This document shows, piece by piece, positions 50,519-59,942 of a stretch of DNA of 64,000 bases; position 1 is the stretch's first letter, and each line of letters begins with the position of its first letter. The translations under genes and the position numbers were made by a program. The notes under the pieces were generated by a model. The model had not been told where the DNA came from, ran no database searches, and worked only from the letters and a program-made list of their open reading frames with translations. Source of the stretch: Haliea sp040221975 (GTDB lineage Bacteria > Pseudomonadota > Gammaproteobacteria > Pseudomonadales > Halieaceae); contig JAVJWR010000027.1 in the NCBI GenBank assembly GCA_040221975.1, forward strand, positions 1 through 64,000, read 5' to 3'.

Positions 50519-52543
50519 ATGACTAAATATCATGTTTCAGCCGACATCGGTGGCACCTTCACCGACATCGTGATCGAACCATCGGATGGCCCGGTCTTCG
50601 TCAACAAGGTGCCAACGACGCGGGAGAATCCTGCGCTGGGCGTGATCAACGGCATCAAGGATGTGGTGCCGGATCTGGCCGACATTGAATACTTCGTGCA
50701 CGGCACTACCGTCGGGCTCAATGCGTTTCTGGAGCGCCGTGGCGAGCGGGTCCTGCTGGTTGCCACCGCAGGCGCTGGCGACAGCTACGTCATCGCCCGC
50801 GGCAATCGCGATGCGCTCTACGACCTGCGCTACAGCAAGCCGGCGCAGCTGGTGCCGCGCCGGGATGTGCACGAGGTACGCGGTCGCCTGGCCTGGGACG
50901 GCAGGGAAATCGAGCCGCTGAACGAGGCCGATTTCCTGCCGATCATCGACAAGGTCAAGGCGGAAAACATCAACGCGGTGGCCGTGTGCCTGCTGCACAG
51001 CTACGCCTATCCCGCGCACGAAGTGCGTGCCCGCGAAATCCTCAAGGCGGCGCTGCCCGGGGTGTCCATCTCCCTTTCCCATGACGTGGCGCGGGAATGG
51101 CGCGAGTACGAGCGCGCTTCCTCGGCGGTCATGAACGCCTACGTGGCGCCGGTGGTCGAGCGCTACCTGCTCAGCCTGCAGGAGCAATTGCTGGAGCGCG
51201 GCATGCGCTCGGGCGTGCATATCATGCAGTCCAGCGGCGGCGTCACCACGGCCGACACCGCGCGCGAAAAGCCGGTGTTCACCTTGCTCTCCGGTCCGGT
51301 GGGCGGCACCATTGCCGGCGCCTCGCTCGCCAAGCGCGCCGGGCGTCCCAACCTGCTGTGCGTCGACATGGGCGGCACCTCCTTTGACCTCAGCCTGGTG
51401 GTGGATGGCGAGGCCAGCACCACCCTGGAGACCGAGCTGGAGGGCCTGCCCCTGCTGATGTCCATCGTTGATATCCAGACCATCGGCACCGGCGGCGGCT
51501 CGGTGGCCTGGCTGGACAATGACGCTGTCCGGGTAGGGCCCCGCAGCGCCGGTTCCGTGCCCGGCCCCGCCTGCTACGGCAACGGCGGCACGGAGCCCAC
51601 AGTGACCGACGCCAACCTCTACCTCGGGCGCCTGGGCGCCAGGTCCCTGCTCAGCGGCGAGATGTCGCTGGATGGCGCGGCTACCAGCGCGGCGATCGAG
51701 TCACTGGCAGAGCGGGCGGGGATGCAGCCGGTGGCCTTTGCCGAGGGCATCCTGGCGATTTCCAACGCGGCCATGGCCGATGCCATGCGTACCATCACCG
51801 TCAGCGAGGGCGTGGACCCGCGCGACTTCACCCTGGTGGCATTCGGCGGCGCCGGGCCAATGGCGGCGGTGTTCCTGGCGGAGGAACTCGATATCCGCGA
51901 AGTACTGATTCCGCGCTTCCCGGGTACGTTCTCCGCCTGGGGCATGCTGCAGACTGACCTGCGCCACGATCTCACCCTGAGCTTCTTCCGGCCCGCCGCG
52001 GCAGTGGCGCCAGAGGAGCTGCAGGGCCTGTTTGCCGAGCTGGAAACCGAGGGCCGGGAAGCTGTCATGCAGGAAGGTATTCCCGCTGACCGGATTTCCT
52101 TCCTGCGCTCCGCGGACATGCGCTACTCGGGCCAGGAATACACCATCAACATCACCTTGCCCGACGAGCTGGATATCGCGGCCCTCAGCGCGCGGTTTCA
52201 CGACGCCCACAAGCAGCGTCACGGCCACTCCAGCCCCGAAGCGCCGATTGAATTCGTCAATCTGCGGCTGGCGGCGATCGGTGCCATCAGCAAGTACGAC
52301 GAGCACCCGCATCAGGTCACCGGCGATGGCAGCGATGCCGTGATCGGTCAACGCGAGGCGGTTTTTCGCGGTGACACACTGGCCACGCAGGTGCTGCGGC
52401 GCGACCGCCTGCCGGTCGGCTACCAGGCCACCGGCCCTGCCATCATCGAGGAGCAGAGCGCGACGACGGTCCTGCCCGACGGCTGGCAGCTGCGGGTCGA
52501 CGAGGAGAGCAACCTGATACTGACGCGAGGAACCGCAGCATGA
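50519..52543 (+). CDS. Hydantoinase/oxoprolinase HyuA-family subunit
   Basis: The 674-residue protein opens SADIGGTFTDIVIE and has a second actin-like phosphate motif VDMGGTSFDLSLV, followed by SAGSVPGPACYGNGGTEPTVTDAN and AFGGAGPMAA. This is the full-length HyuA layout shared with acetone carboxylase and ATP-dependent 5-oxoprolinase. With HyuB it hydrolyses cyclic amides using ATP. It overlaps hyuB by 4 bases (ATGA). The C-terminal VGYQATGPAIIEEQSATTVLP is diagnostic. Confidence 0.92.
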   Translation: MTKYHVSADIGGTFTDIVIEPSDGPVFVNKVPTTRENPALGVINGIKDVVPDLADIEYFVHGTTVGLNAFLERRGERVLLVATAGAGDSYVIARGNRDALYDLRYSKPAQLVPRRDVHEVRGRLAWDGREIEPLNEADFLPIIDKVKAENINAVAVCLLHSYAYPAHEVRAREILKAALPGVSISLSHDVAREWREYERASSAVMNAYVAPVVERYLLSLQEQLLERGMRSGVHIMQSSGGVTTADTAREKPVFTLLSGPVGGTIAGASLAKRAGRPNLLCVDMGGTSFDLSLVVDGEASTTLETELEGLPLLMSIVDIQTIGTGGGSVAWLDNDAVRVGPRSAGSVPGPACYGNGGTEPTVTDANLYLGRLGARSLLSGEMSLDGAATSAAIESLAERAGMQPVAFAEGILAISNAAMADAMRTITVSEGVDPRDFTLVAFGGAGPMAAVFLAEELDIREVLIPRFPGTFSAWGMLQTDLRHDLTLSFFRPAAAVAPEELQGLFAELETEGREAVMQEGIPADRISFLRSADMRYSGQEYTINITLPDELDIAALSARFHDAHKQRHGHSSPEAPIEFVNLRLAAIGAISKYDEHPHQVTGDGSDAVIGQREAVFRGDTLATQVLRRDRLPVGYQATGPAIIEEQSATTVLPDGWQLRVDEESNLILTRGTAA

Positions 52544-54222
52544 GCCAGGTAGATCCGATTACCACGGAAATCATCCGCAATGCCTTCATTTCCATCGCCA
52601 GCGACATGAACGCGACCCTGATTCGCAGCGCGTTCACTCCGGTGATCTACGAGGGCAAGGACTGCTCGGTGGCGCTGATTGACGAGAACGGTGAAGTGCT
52701 GGGCCAGTCCCTGGGGCTGCCGCTGTTCCTGGGCAACCTGGAGATTTGCGTCAAGATCATGGCCGAGCGCTATGGCTGGGACTATTTCCAGGAAGGGGAC
52801 GTGTTCTACATGAACGACTCCTACATGACCGGCACCCACCTGAACGACTCCACCATCATCATGCCGATCTTCTGGCGCGGCATCCGCGTGGGTTTCGCCG
52901 CCTCGCGCGCGCACTGGCTGGATGTGGGGGCCAAGGATCCGGGCACCCCGGTGGACTCCCACGAAATCTACCAGGAAGGCACCCGCTGGGGCCCGACACG
53001 GCTCTACGATGCCGGCAAGCCGCGGCATGACGTCATTGAACTGCTGCGGCTCAACAGCCGCTTCGGCGACGCCACCATTGGCGACCTCAACGCGCAGATT
53101 GCCGCTGGTCGCACCGGTGAGCAGCGGCTGCAGGCGCTGTATGAGCGCTTCGGCACGGAAACCATTTGCGCAGCCCGGGATGAAATCTACAAGCAGACCG
53201 AGGCCAAGGAGCGCGAGGCCATTGTCGCCCTGCCGGATGGCGAGTACTCCGCAGAGGGCACCATCGACGACGATGGTCTGGGTAACGGCCCGCTGGGCGT
53301 GAAGCTGACGGTGCGCATCGAGGGCGACGGCATGACCGTCGACCTCGCCGGATCGGCGCCCCAGGCGGCCGGCCCGGTCAACTGCGGGCTGACCCAGACC
53401 GTGGCTGCGGCGCGCGTGGCCTACAAGCTCCTGATCTGCTCCGAGGTGTCGCCCAACGGTGGCTCGTTTCGGGCGCTGGATGTGCTGGCGCCGCCGCGCT
53501 CGATCTTCCACGCCCAGGAGCCGGCCCCCTGCGGCTGGTATTTCACCCCGCTGGGCCTGCTGATCGACCTGATCGTGAAAGCGCTGGCCCCGGTGCTGCC
53601 GGACAAGGCCGCGGGCGCCCACTACGGCGATTCCATGGTCATCACCATCGCCGGGCAGGACCCGCGCAACGACGATGACTTCTTCCTCATGATCGAGCCC
53701 ACCACCGGTGGCTGGGGCGCCTTCAACGGCGGGGATGGCGCCAACTCCCTGATCAACAACGTCAACGGCAGTTTCAAGGACCTGCCGATCGAGATTTTCG
53801 AGAGCAAGTATCCGCTGCGGATTCTCAGCTACGGCATTCGCCAGGATTCCGGCGGCGCCGGCAAGTATCGCGGCGGCAACGGCACCTATCGGGAGTACCT
53901 GGTGGAGTCCGACGCCTCGCTCTGGCTCTGGTTCGAGCGCTCCGATACACCGGCCTGGGGCCTGTTTGACGGTGGCTCCGGCGCGCCGCCCAAGGTCCTG
54001 ATCCAGCGTCCCGGCCAGGAAACGCTGGAACGGCTCAAGGCCAATGACATCAAAATGCCCCCCGGTACCGTGATCAAGTCCATGACCGGCGGCGGTGGAG
54101 GCTACGGTGATCCGCGGGACCGGGACCCCCGCCAGGTGCGCGAGGACCTGCTGGACGGCTTCATCTCCCCCGAGCACGCCAGCGCGGTGTATGGGGTGGC
54201 TGCGGAGGCGGTGGACCAGTAG
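52540..54222 (+). CDS. Hydantoinase/oxoprolinase HyuB-family subunit
   Basis: This 560-residue protein shows the HyuB signature: DPITTEIIRNAFISIASDMNATLIRSAF, then GDVFYMNDSYMTGTHLNDSTII, a His/Asp-rich loop. The rest is of typical length, ending in the glycine-rich TGGGGGYGDPRDRDPRQV. HyuA and HyuB form the catalytic unit for ring opening of hydantoins or 5-oxoproline-like lactams. It is translationally coupled to hyuA and 2 bp from the permease gene. Confidence 0.92.
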   Translation: MSQVDPITTEIIRNAFISIASDMNATLIRSAFTPVIYEGKDCSVALIDENGEVLGQSLGLPLFLGNLEICVKIMAERYGWDYFQEGDVFYMNDSYMTGTHLNDSTIIMPIFWRGIRVGFAASRAHWLDVGAKDPGTPVDSHEIYQEGTRWGPTRLYDAGKPRHDVIELLRLNSRFGDATIGDLNAQIAAGRTGEQRLQALYERFGTETICAARDEIYKQTEAKEREAIVALPDGEYSAEGTIDDDGLGNGPLGVKLTVRIEGDGMTVDLAGSAPQAAGPVNCGLTQTVAAARVAYKLLICSEVSPNGGSFRALDVLAPPRSIFHAQEPAPCGWYFTPLGLLIDLIVKALAPVLPDKAAGAHYGDSMVITIAGQDPRNDDDFFLMIEPTTGGWGAFNGGDGANSLINNVNGSFKDLPIEIFESKYPLRILSYGIRQDSGGAGKYRGGNGTYREYLVESDASLWLWFERSDTPAWGLFDGGSGAPPKVLIQRPGQETLERLKANDIKMPPGTVIKSMTGGGGGYGDPRDRDPRQVREDLLDGFISPEHASAVYGVAAEAVDQ

Positions 54223-54224
54223 TC

Positions 54225-55502
54225 ATGGCCGCACCGGGGGTGAGTGCGGGGGAAACGCTGTCGGGGGTGCATATCGCGCTGGTGATCATCGGCGGCACCA
54301 TCGGCATGGCCGTGTTCCTGGTGTCCGCGCAGATCGGCGGCTCCCTGGGCCTGCAGCGTGCGGCCTGGGCCTTTGTCGCCGGCTGCCTGATTCTCGCGGT
54401 CATGGGCTCGCTGACCTCCCATGTGGGCGCCACTACCCGGCTCACCACCTATCAGCTCTGCGCACAGGCCTTTGGTGGTGCCGGCGCCCAGCTGGTCAAT
54501 ACGGTGATTGCACTGTCGTTGATCGGCTGGTTTGCGGTGATCAGCAACACCCTGGGATCACTGTCGGATTTCGTCTTTTCGCGCCTCTACGGCTGGCAGC
54601 TGCCGGTCCCGGTCTACATCGTCGCCAGCAGTGCGGCGATCGTGGTGGTGACCATCACCGGGTTTCGCGGCATCGACAGGATTGCGCTGTGGATGACCCC
54701 GGCCATGCTGCTGCTGGTGGTGTATGCGGCCCTAGGCAGCGTGGACCAGGTGCCGCACTGGAATCGACCGGTCGAAGGTGCCACGCCGATGAGCTTCTCC
54801 GCCGCGGTCTCCGCCGTGGTGGGCTCCTATATCGCCGGGGTGATTATCCAGCCGGACTACAGCCGCTTCGCCCGCAACGCGCGCCACGCGGTGGGCGCGG
54901 CCTTTGTTGCGCTGGGGCTGTGTTTTCCCACCGTGATGTTCCTCGCCGCCATTCCCGGCTCCGCGCTCAGCCAGGTCGACCTGCGCGGCCTGCTGCTGGC
55001 CATGGGCGTCGGCCTGCCCGCCTTCACCCTGCTGTTCCTGGGAGCCTGGTCATCGAATGTGCTGTGCCTGTACTCCTCCAGCCTGTCCATGTCCACAGTG
55101 ATCCGGAGGGCGACCTACTGGAAAGTGGTAGTCACCATTGGCGTGTTGGGCACCTTGCTGGCGCTGGTGGATGCACAGACCTACCTGGTGAACTTCCTGG
55201 TGCTGCTGGGCATAACCATTCCGCCAGTGGGTGCCATCTATCTGGTGGAAGCGCTGCTATTGAGGCGGTCGCTTAAGGCGCCGGCAGCCGACGCCAGCCC
55301 TGCGCTGCCGCGAATCACGCAGTGGCGGGCGGTGCTCGCCTGGGCGCTCGCCACCGGCTTCGGCTTTGCGGTACAGAACGAGCTGCTGGCTATCACCGGC
55401 GTCTCATCCATTGATGCCATTCTGGCGTCGGCGGCGATTTTCCTGTTGCTCAACCACCGCCGCATAACCTTGCCATTCACGGGAGATAAAGAATATGCAT
55501 AA
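54225..55502 (+). CDS. NCS1-type (cytosine/hydantoin) permease
   Basis: The 425-residue protein has about 12 membrane helices and resembles CodB/Mhp1-type permeases: VIIGGTIGMAVFLVSAQIGGSLG in helix 1, SLIGWFAVISNTLG in helix 3, YIAGVIIQPDYSRFARNARHAV around helix 6. NCS1 members import cytosine, hydantoins, allantoin or purines with Na+ or H+. Its place directly after hyuAB supports hydantoin-like uptake across the inner membrane, complementing the TonB receptor. The last codons overlap the next gene by 8 bases. Confidence 0.88.
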   Translation: MAAPGVSAGETLSGVHIALVIIGGTIGMAVFLVSAQIGGSLGLQRAAWAFVAGCLILAVMGSLTSHVGATTRLTTYQLCAQAFGGAGAQLVNTVIALSLIGWFAVISNTLGSLSDFVFSRLYGWQLPVPVYIVASSAAIVVVTITGFRGIDRIALWMTPAMLLLVVYAALGSVDQVPHWNRPVEGATPMSFSAAVSAVVGSYIAGVIIQPDYSRFARNARHAVGAAFVALGLCFPTVMFLAAIPGSALSQVDLRGLLLAMGVGLPAFTLLFLGAWSSNVLCLYSSSLSMSTVIRRATYWKVVVTIGVLGTLLALVDAQTYLVNFLVLLGITIPPVGAIYLVEALLLRRSLKAPAADASPALPRITQWRAVLAWALATGFGFAVQNELLAITGVSSIDAILASAAIFLLLNHRRITLPFTGDKEYA

Positions 55503-56505
55503 AGCGTGGGTAATGCGGGACTACAGCGGCTTTGAAGGGCTCACCCTGGAACAGTTCCCCGATGAGGAACCCGGTCCGGGCGAGGTCCGGCTGCGCATCG
55601 AAGCCTTCGCCCTCAACTGGGGCGACATGGACCTGATGGAAGACCGCTACTCCTACAGCTTCTCCAGTTTTCCCGCGCGGATTGGCATGGAAGCCGCCGG
55701 CATCGTCGAGGCGACAGGCCCGGGGGTCGACGACATTGGAATCGGTGCGCGCTACAGCACCCTGCCGCACTTCTACGACAATCGCGGCGCCAGTGGCGAG
55801 TCACTGGTTGTCAGCGCGCGCTACCTGACCCCGGCGCCCGCGAATCTGAGTGCGGTCGAAAGTGCCTCCATCTGGATGCAGTATCTCACCGCCTACTACC
55901 CGGTGGTGGAGCTTGCCAAGGCGGCACCCGGGCGAGTGATCCTCGTTACCGCCGCAACCAGCACTGCGGGCACTGCCGCCCTGGAGATCGGGCGCAAGTG
56001 CGGCGCCACGATGATTGGTACCACCCGCTACGAGTACAACCGGGACTACCTCATGGAGGCGGGTGCCGACCATGTTATCGTCACCGGCGCCGCCAATGAC
56101 GGCTTCGCGGATGAATTGAAAGCCTTGACCGGTGGCCGCGGTATCGATGCGGCCTACGACTCGATTGGCGGCGGGCTGATGAACCAGTACGTCGGCGCCC
56201 TGGCGAAGAATGCGCGGATCTTTTTCTACGGCATGCTGGACAAGGACTTCCCGCAAATTCCCTACGCCGCACTGTTCCAGTCCAATGCGCTGTTCCAGGC
56301 CTACTCGGTGTTTAATTACATCGAAGACGACGAGATGTGCGCCAAGGGCATCGACTGGGTGAACAAGGCTCTGGCTGCAGGCGAAATATCACCCACCATC
56401 GACCGCGTGTATCCGCTGGAAGGGTATATCGACGCCTGCCGCTATCTGACAGAGCCCAGGCGTACCCACGGCAAGGTGGTGGTCGAAACCGGCGCCGCGA
56501 CCTAA
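55495..56505 (+). CDS. MDR-superfamily zinc-independent oxidoreductase (quinone-reductase-like)
   Basis: This 336-residue protein has the GroES-like N-terminal half (EEPGPGEVRLRIEAFALNWGDMD) and a Rossmann half (VILVTAATSTAGTAALEIGRKCGATMIGTT) with NADPH-binding pattern. It lacks the structural zinc cysteines of alcohol dehydrogenases. Relatives reduce quinones or enones. It is the last gene of the receptor-hyuAB-permease operon, and its stop codon overlaps that of the convergent gene on the other strand. Confidence 0.85.
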   Translation: MHKAWVMRDYSGFEGLTLEQFPDEEPGPGEVRLRIEAFALNWGDMDLMEDRYSYSFSSFPARIGMEAAGIVEATGPGVDDIGIGARYSTLPHFYDNRGASGESLVVSARYLTPAPANLSAVESASIWMQYLTAYYPVVELAKAAPGRVILVTAATSTAGTAALEIGRKCGATMIGTTRYEYNRDYLMEAGADHVIVTGAANDGFADELKALTGGRGIDAAYDSIGGGLMNQYVGALAKNARIFFYGMLDKDFPQIPYAALFQSNALFQAYSVFNYIEDDEMCAKGIDWVNKALAAGEISPTIDRVYPLEGYIDACRYLTEPRRTHGKVVVETGAAT

Positions 56506-57536
56506 GCCTGGCAATCCAGCACGATCTTGCCCGGTACCGCGCCGGCATCGATCAGGCGGTGCACCTCCGCCGCCTCCGCCAGCGGCCGCACTTCGGCCAC
56601 CGCCGGGTGCAGCCGCCCCTCCTTGAGCCACTGCATCAGGGTCATCACATCGTCGCGGAACTCCTGTGGGTGCTTTTCACGCCGGGACTGGATGTTGTAG
56701 AAGCCCGTCTGGCGCCCGTCCGGCAGGCAGCGCCAGAGCCCCAATAGTTTGGCGAAGCCCCACAACAGGCCGGCGACGGATTCCTCTCCGGTGGTCACCT
56801 GCAGGGCGCCGAAGCCCACCAGCTTGCCGCCTTTGGCGAGGCAGCGGTAGGAGCGTGCCCAGTTGTGGCCGCCTATGGTGTCGAATACCGCCTGCACCCC
56901 GCGGCCGCCGGTCAGCCGGTTGATCTCCGCGACAAAATCCGTGCTGTGGTAGTCGATGGGCGTGGCGCCGAAGCTGCGCACCAGTTCGTGCTTGCCGCTG
57001 GAGGCCGTGCCGTACACCGTGAGTCCCAGCTCCCGCGCCAGCTCCAGCAGGGCGGTGCCCACCGCGCCTCCGGCCGCGTGCACCAGAATACTGTCGCCGG
57101 GCTGGAGGCTGCACTCCCGGGTCAGCATCTGCCAGGCGGTGGTATAGGAGAGGATCATGCACACCGCCTCCGCTGGATTCAGGCCCGCGGGGCAGTGGAT
57201 CACCCGCCCGGCGTCCGCCAGCAGGTACTGGGTGTAGCCGCCGATGACCGGCATGTCGGCGACGCAGTCGCCCGGCTGCAGGGTGCTGACGCCGCTGCCG
57301 AGGGCATCCACCACCCCGAACCAGTCATAGCCCGGGGTAAAGGGAGGTTTTTGCTTCACGCCGGGATACTGACCCCGGCGGATGATGGTGTCGGTAAAGC
57401 CGGTGCCGGCGGTCAGCACCTTTACCCGCACCTGGGCGGGGCCGGGTTCGGGCAGGGTGGGTTCGGTCACCAGTTGCAGCATCTCCGGGCCCCCGAGGGC
57501 GGTGAGCTGGATGTGCTGCCAGGGGGTGGCGGTCAT
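56502..57536 (-). CDS. MDR-superfamily reductase (zinc-independent)
   Basis: The 344-residue protein matches the same superfamily as its convergent neighbour: AQVRVKVLTAGTGFTDTIIRRGQYPG, GYDWFGVVDALGSGVSTLQPGD, then a Rossmann fold ILVHAAGGAVGTALLELARELGLTVYGTAS and GGRGVQAVFDTIGG. No zinc-binding cysteine cluster is seen. It probably reduces an alkenal, quinone or similar with NADPH. It is transcribed alone on the minus strand. Confidence 0.85.
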   Translation of the reverse strand: MTATPWQHIQLTALGGPEMLQLVTEPTLPEPGPAQVRVKVLTAGTGFTDTIIRRGQYPGVKQKPPFTPGYDWFGVVDALGSGVSTLQPGDCVADMPVIGGYTQYLLADAGRVIHCPAGLNPAEAVCMILSYTTAWQMLTRECSLQPGDSILVHAAGGAVGTALLELARELGLTVYGTASSGKHELVRSFGATPIDYHSTDFVAEINRLTGGRGVQAVFDTIGGHNWARSYRCLAKGGKLVGFGALQVTTGEESVAGLLWGFAKLLGLWRCLPDGRQTGFYNIQSRREKHPQEFRDDVMTLMQWLKEGRLHPAVAEVRPLAEAAEVHRLIDAGAVPGKIVLDCQA

Positions 57537-57675
57537 GGCTGTGCGTCCTATCGGTTGTTAGCCTCGTGCATGGCAGAAGTATTACCCGCCGTGACGGCCC
57601 CTGTCCAATCCGGGTGGTGGCCGGGCGTGGGTCCCGCATTCACTATGGTTTGACACCTCCACAACCTCTGATAGA

Positions 57676-57689
57676 CTAACTTGAGTTAG
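57676..57689. promoter_or_regulatory. Candidate operator of the Phd/PIN toxin-antitoxin operon
   Basis: CTAACT-TG-AGTTAG is a perfect 6-bp inverted repeat, 15 bp upstream of the antitoxin start, fitting autorepression by the antitoxin. Confidence 0.6.
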
Positions 57690-57704
57690 CTAATCGAGAT
57701 TGGT

Positions 57705-57944
57705 ATGGAAATCGTGAATATGCATGAGGCCAAGACCCGGCTTTCCCAGCTGGTGGACAAAGCCTCCAAGGGAGAGCCGTTCATTATCGCCCGGGCTGGC
57801 AAGCCAGTTGCACGGGTGTCGGCGATTGATGCGCCGGACCCCGGCAGTGCGCGGCGGCTCGGCTTCCTCAAGGGCCAGACGAGGGTGCCGGATGATTTCG
57901 ACCGCATGGCGGAAGGAGAAATCAGCGAGCTCTTTGGCAGCTAA
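57705..57944 (+). CDS. Phd/YefM-family antitoxin
   Basis: This 79-residue protein starts with the Phd/YefM core MEIVNMHEAKTRLSQLVDKA, then GEPFIIARAGKPVARVSAI, which forms the DNA-binding dimer. Its C-terminal GFLKGQTRVPDDFDRMAEGEI is the disordered arm that occupies the toxin. It is first of a two-gene operon, 2 bp before the PIN toxin. Confidence 0.9.
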   Translation: MEIVNMHEAKTRLSQLVDKASKGEPFIIARAGKPVARVSAIDAPDPGSARRLGFLKGQTRVPDDFDRMAEGEISELFGS

Positions 57945-57946
57945 CC

Positions 57947-58333
57947 ATGAACCTGCTACTGGACACCCACATCCTCCTGTGGGCCGCAAGCGAGCCTGAA
58001 CGCCTGTCACAGGACGCCCGCGACCTCATCCAGGACCCCGTCCATCGGGTTTACTTCAGCGCCGCCAGCATCTGGGAAGTAGTGATCAAGAACGGACTGG
58101 GCCGGGAAGACTTCCACGTGGACCCGCACTTGCTGCGGCGAGGCCTCATCGAAAATGATTATTCAGAACTCCCTGTGACCAGCGCCCATACGCTGGCGCT
58201 GGCACATTTACCCCCGATCCATCGCGACCCCTTCGATCGCATTCTGATCGCCCAGGCAGAGGTTGAAGGTTTCCTGCTGCTGACAATGGATGCGACCATA
58301 CTGCAATATCAGGGACCCATACGGAGCGCCTGA
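57947..58333 (+). CDS. PIN-domain toxin (VapC-like RNase)
   Basis: The 128-residue PIN domain carries its acidic active site: Asp6 in LLLDTHILLW, Glu44 in ASIWEVVIK, Asp94/Asp97 in HRDPFDR and Asp115 in LLTMDATI. PIN toxins cleave tRNA or rRNA with Mg2+. Pairing with Phd-type antitoxin is a common arrangement. It follows the antitoxin by 2 bp and precedes the GlpD-like gene by 7 bp without obvious functional link. Confidence 0.9.
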   Translation: MNLLLDTHILLWAASEPERLSQDARDLIQDPVHRVYFSAASIWEVVIKNGLGREDFHVDPHLLRRGLIENDYSELPVTSAHTLALAHLPPIHRDPFDRILIAQAEVEGFLLLTMDATILQYQGPIRSA

Positions 58334-58340
58334 CTGCCCC

Positions 58341-59942
58341 ATGACCACACTGCGCCAGACCAATCTCGCCCGCCTCGCGGGGCAGGAATTCGATGTGCTT
58401 GTTATTGGCGGCGGCATCAACGGCGCCGTCTCCGCCGCGGCCCTGGCCGGGCGCGGCGTCAAGGTGGCGCTGATTGAGCGGGAGGACTTCGCCAGCGGGG
58501 TCAGCTCCCAGTCCTCCAACCTGGCCTGGGGCGGCATCAAGTACCTGGAGAGCTGGGAGTTCCTGCTGGTCAACAAGCTCTGCCGCTCGCGCAATGAACT
58601 GATGCGCGCCTACCCCTCCACGGTGAAGGAGATCCGCTTCTTCACCACCATACAGAGGGGCTTCCGCTGGCCGCCGCTGTTCATTTTCCTGGGCAGCGTC
58701 CTGTACTGGATCATGGGCCGCTTCAAGACCAGGCCTCCCCGATATGTAAGCGCGCGCCAACTGGAAGCCACCGAGCCGGTGATCAACACCGAAAACGCCG
58801 CCGGCGGCCTGGAATACTCCGACTGCTACCTCTACGACAACGACGCCCGCTTCGTGTTCGGCTTCGTGCGCAAGGCCCTGGACTACGGCTGCGTGGCCGC
58901 CAACTATGTCGCGGCAACATCCATGCGCCGGGAGCAGGGGCGCTGGTTGGTCGAGGCCCGGGACGCCATCAGCGGCGAGACCTTTACCGTGGCGGCGAAA
59001 GCGCTGGTGAATGCCGCGGGCCCCTGGCTGGACGCGCTCAACCGCGATGCCGGGATCGAGACCGCCCACCACCACCTGTTCTCCAAGGGCATCCACCTGA
59101 TCGTCGACCGCGTCACCGACAACAAGCGCGTGCTGACCTTCTTCGCCAGCGACGGCCGCCTGTTCTTCCTCATCCCCATGGGCTCCCGTACCTGCGTGGG
59201 CACCACCGACACCCAGGTGGAGTCCCCGGAAGTGGGCGTGACCGACGAGGACCGCGACTTCGTCCTCAGCAACATCAATACCCTGCTGGACATGGACCCG
59301 CCCCTGACCCGGGACAGCATCATCGCCGAGCGCTGCGGCGTGCGCCCACTGGCCGTACGCGGCGAAGGTGGCGTGGCGGACTGGGTGCAGCTCTCGCGCA
59401 AGCATGAGGTGGAAGTCGACCGGGAACGGATGCACCTGAGCATACTCGGGGGCAAGCTCACCGACTGCCTGAACGTGGGCGACGAAGTGGTGGCGGCGCT
59501 GGCCGCACTGGGGATCGACGTGCCCGATCCCGACGCCAGCTGGTATGGCGAACCCCCCGCGGAAGTCCACCGGGAATACCTGCGCCAGGCCCGGCTGATG
59601 AACCTGGACGAATTGACTGCCGATTCCTCCTCGGAACCGCTGAGTGAACGGTTCTGGCGTCGCTACGGCCAGTCCGCCTTCCACCTGCTGGAGCGCATCC
59701 GCGAGGACCGCAGCTGCGCCCGCCTGCTCATCGTCCGCGCTGAATACACCCGCTGCGAAATGGAGCTGACCGCCCAGCGGGAAATGGTGGTGAAACTGGA
59801 AGACTTCATGCGCCGCCGCTCCAAGATAGAACTGGTCCTGCGCCCGGAAGAGATCGCCAATGCCCCCGGCCTGCGCCGGGCGGCGGAGATCCTGTTCGGG
59901 GAAGAAGCGGAGGCGAAGGTTGGGGAATACCTGGCTGGGTAG
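58341..59942 (+). CDS. FAD-dependent glycerol-3-phosphate dehydrogenase-like protein (GlpD family)
   Basis: From ATG 58341 the protein is 533 residues. The FAD-binding VLVIGGGINGAVSAA (G23-G28), EREDFASGVSSQSSNLAWGGIKYLE, the mid motif MGSRTCVGTTDTQ and the GlpD C-terminal domain fit aerobic GlpD. GlpD feeds electrons from glycerol-3-phosphate to quinone. GlpF/GlpK neighbours are absent, so a related substrate is possible. Its stop codon TAG is followed in the same frame by the truncated GFA gene. Confidence 0.85.
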   Translation: MTTLRQTNLARLAGQEFDVLVIGGGINGAVSAAALAGRGVKVALIEREDFASGVSSQSSNLAWGGIKYLESWEFLLVNKLCRSRNELMRAYPSTVKEIRFFTTIQRGFRWPPLFIFLGSVLYWIMGRFKTRPPRYVSARQLEATEPVINTENAAGGLEYSDCYLYDNDARFVFGFVRKALDYGCVAANYVAATSMRREQGRWLVEARDAISGETFTVAAKALVNAAGPWLDALNRDAGIETAHHHLFSKGIHLIVDRVTDNKRVLTFFASDGRLFFLIPMGSRTCVGTTDTQVESPEVGVTDEDRDFVLSNINTLLDMDPPLTRDSIIAERCGVRPLAVRGEGGVADWVQLSRKHEVEVDRERMHLSILGGKLTDCLNVGDEVVAALAALGIDVPDPDASWYGEPPAEVHREYLRQARLMNLDELTADSSSEPLSERFWRRYGQSAFHLLERIREDRSCARLLIVRAEYTRCEMELTAQREMVVKLEDFMRRRSKIELVLRPEEIANAPGLRRAAEILFGEEAEAKVGEYLAG

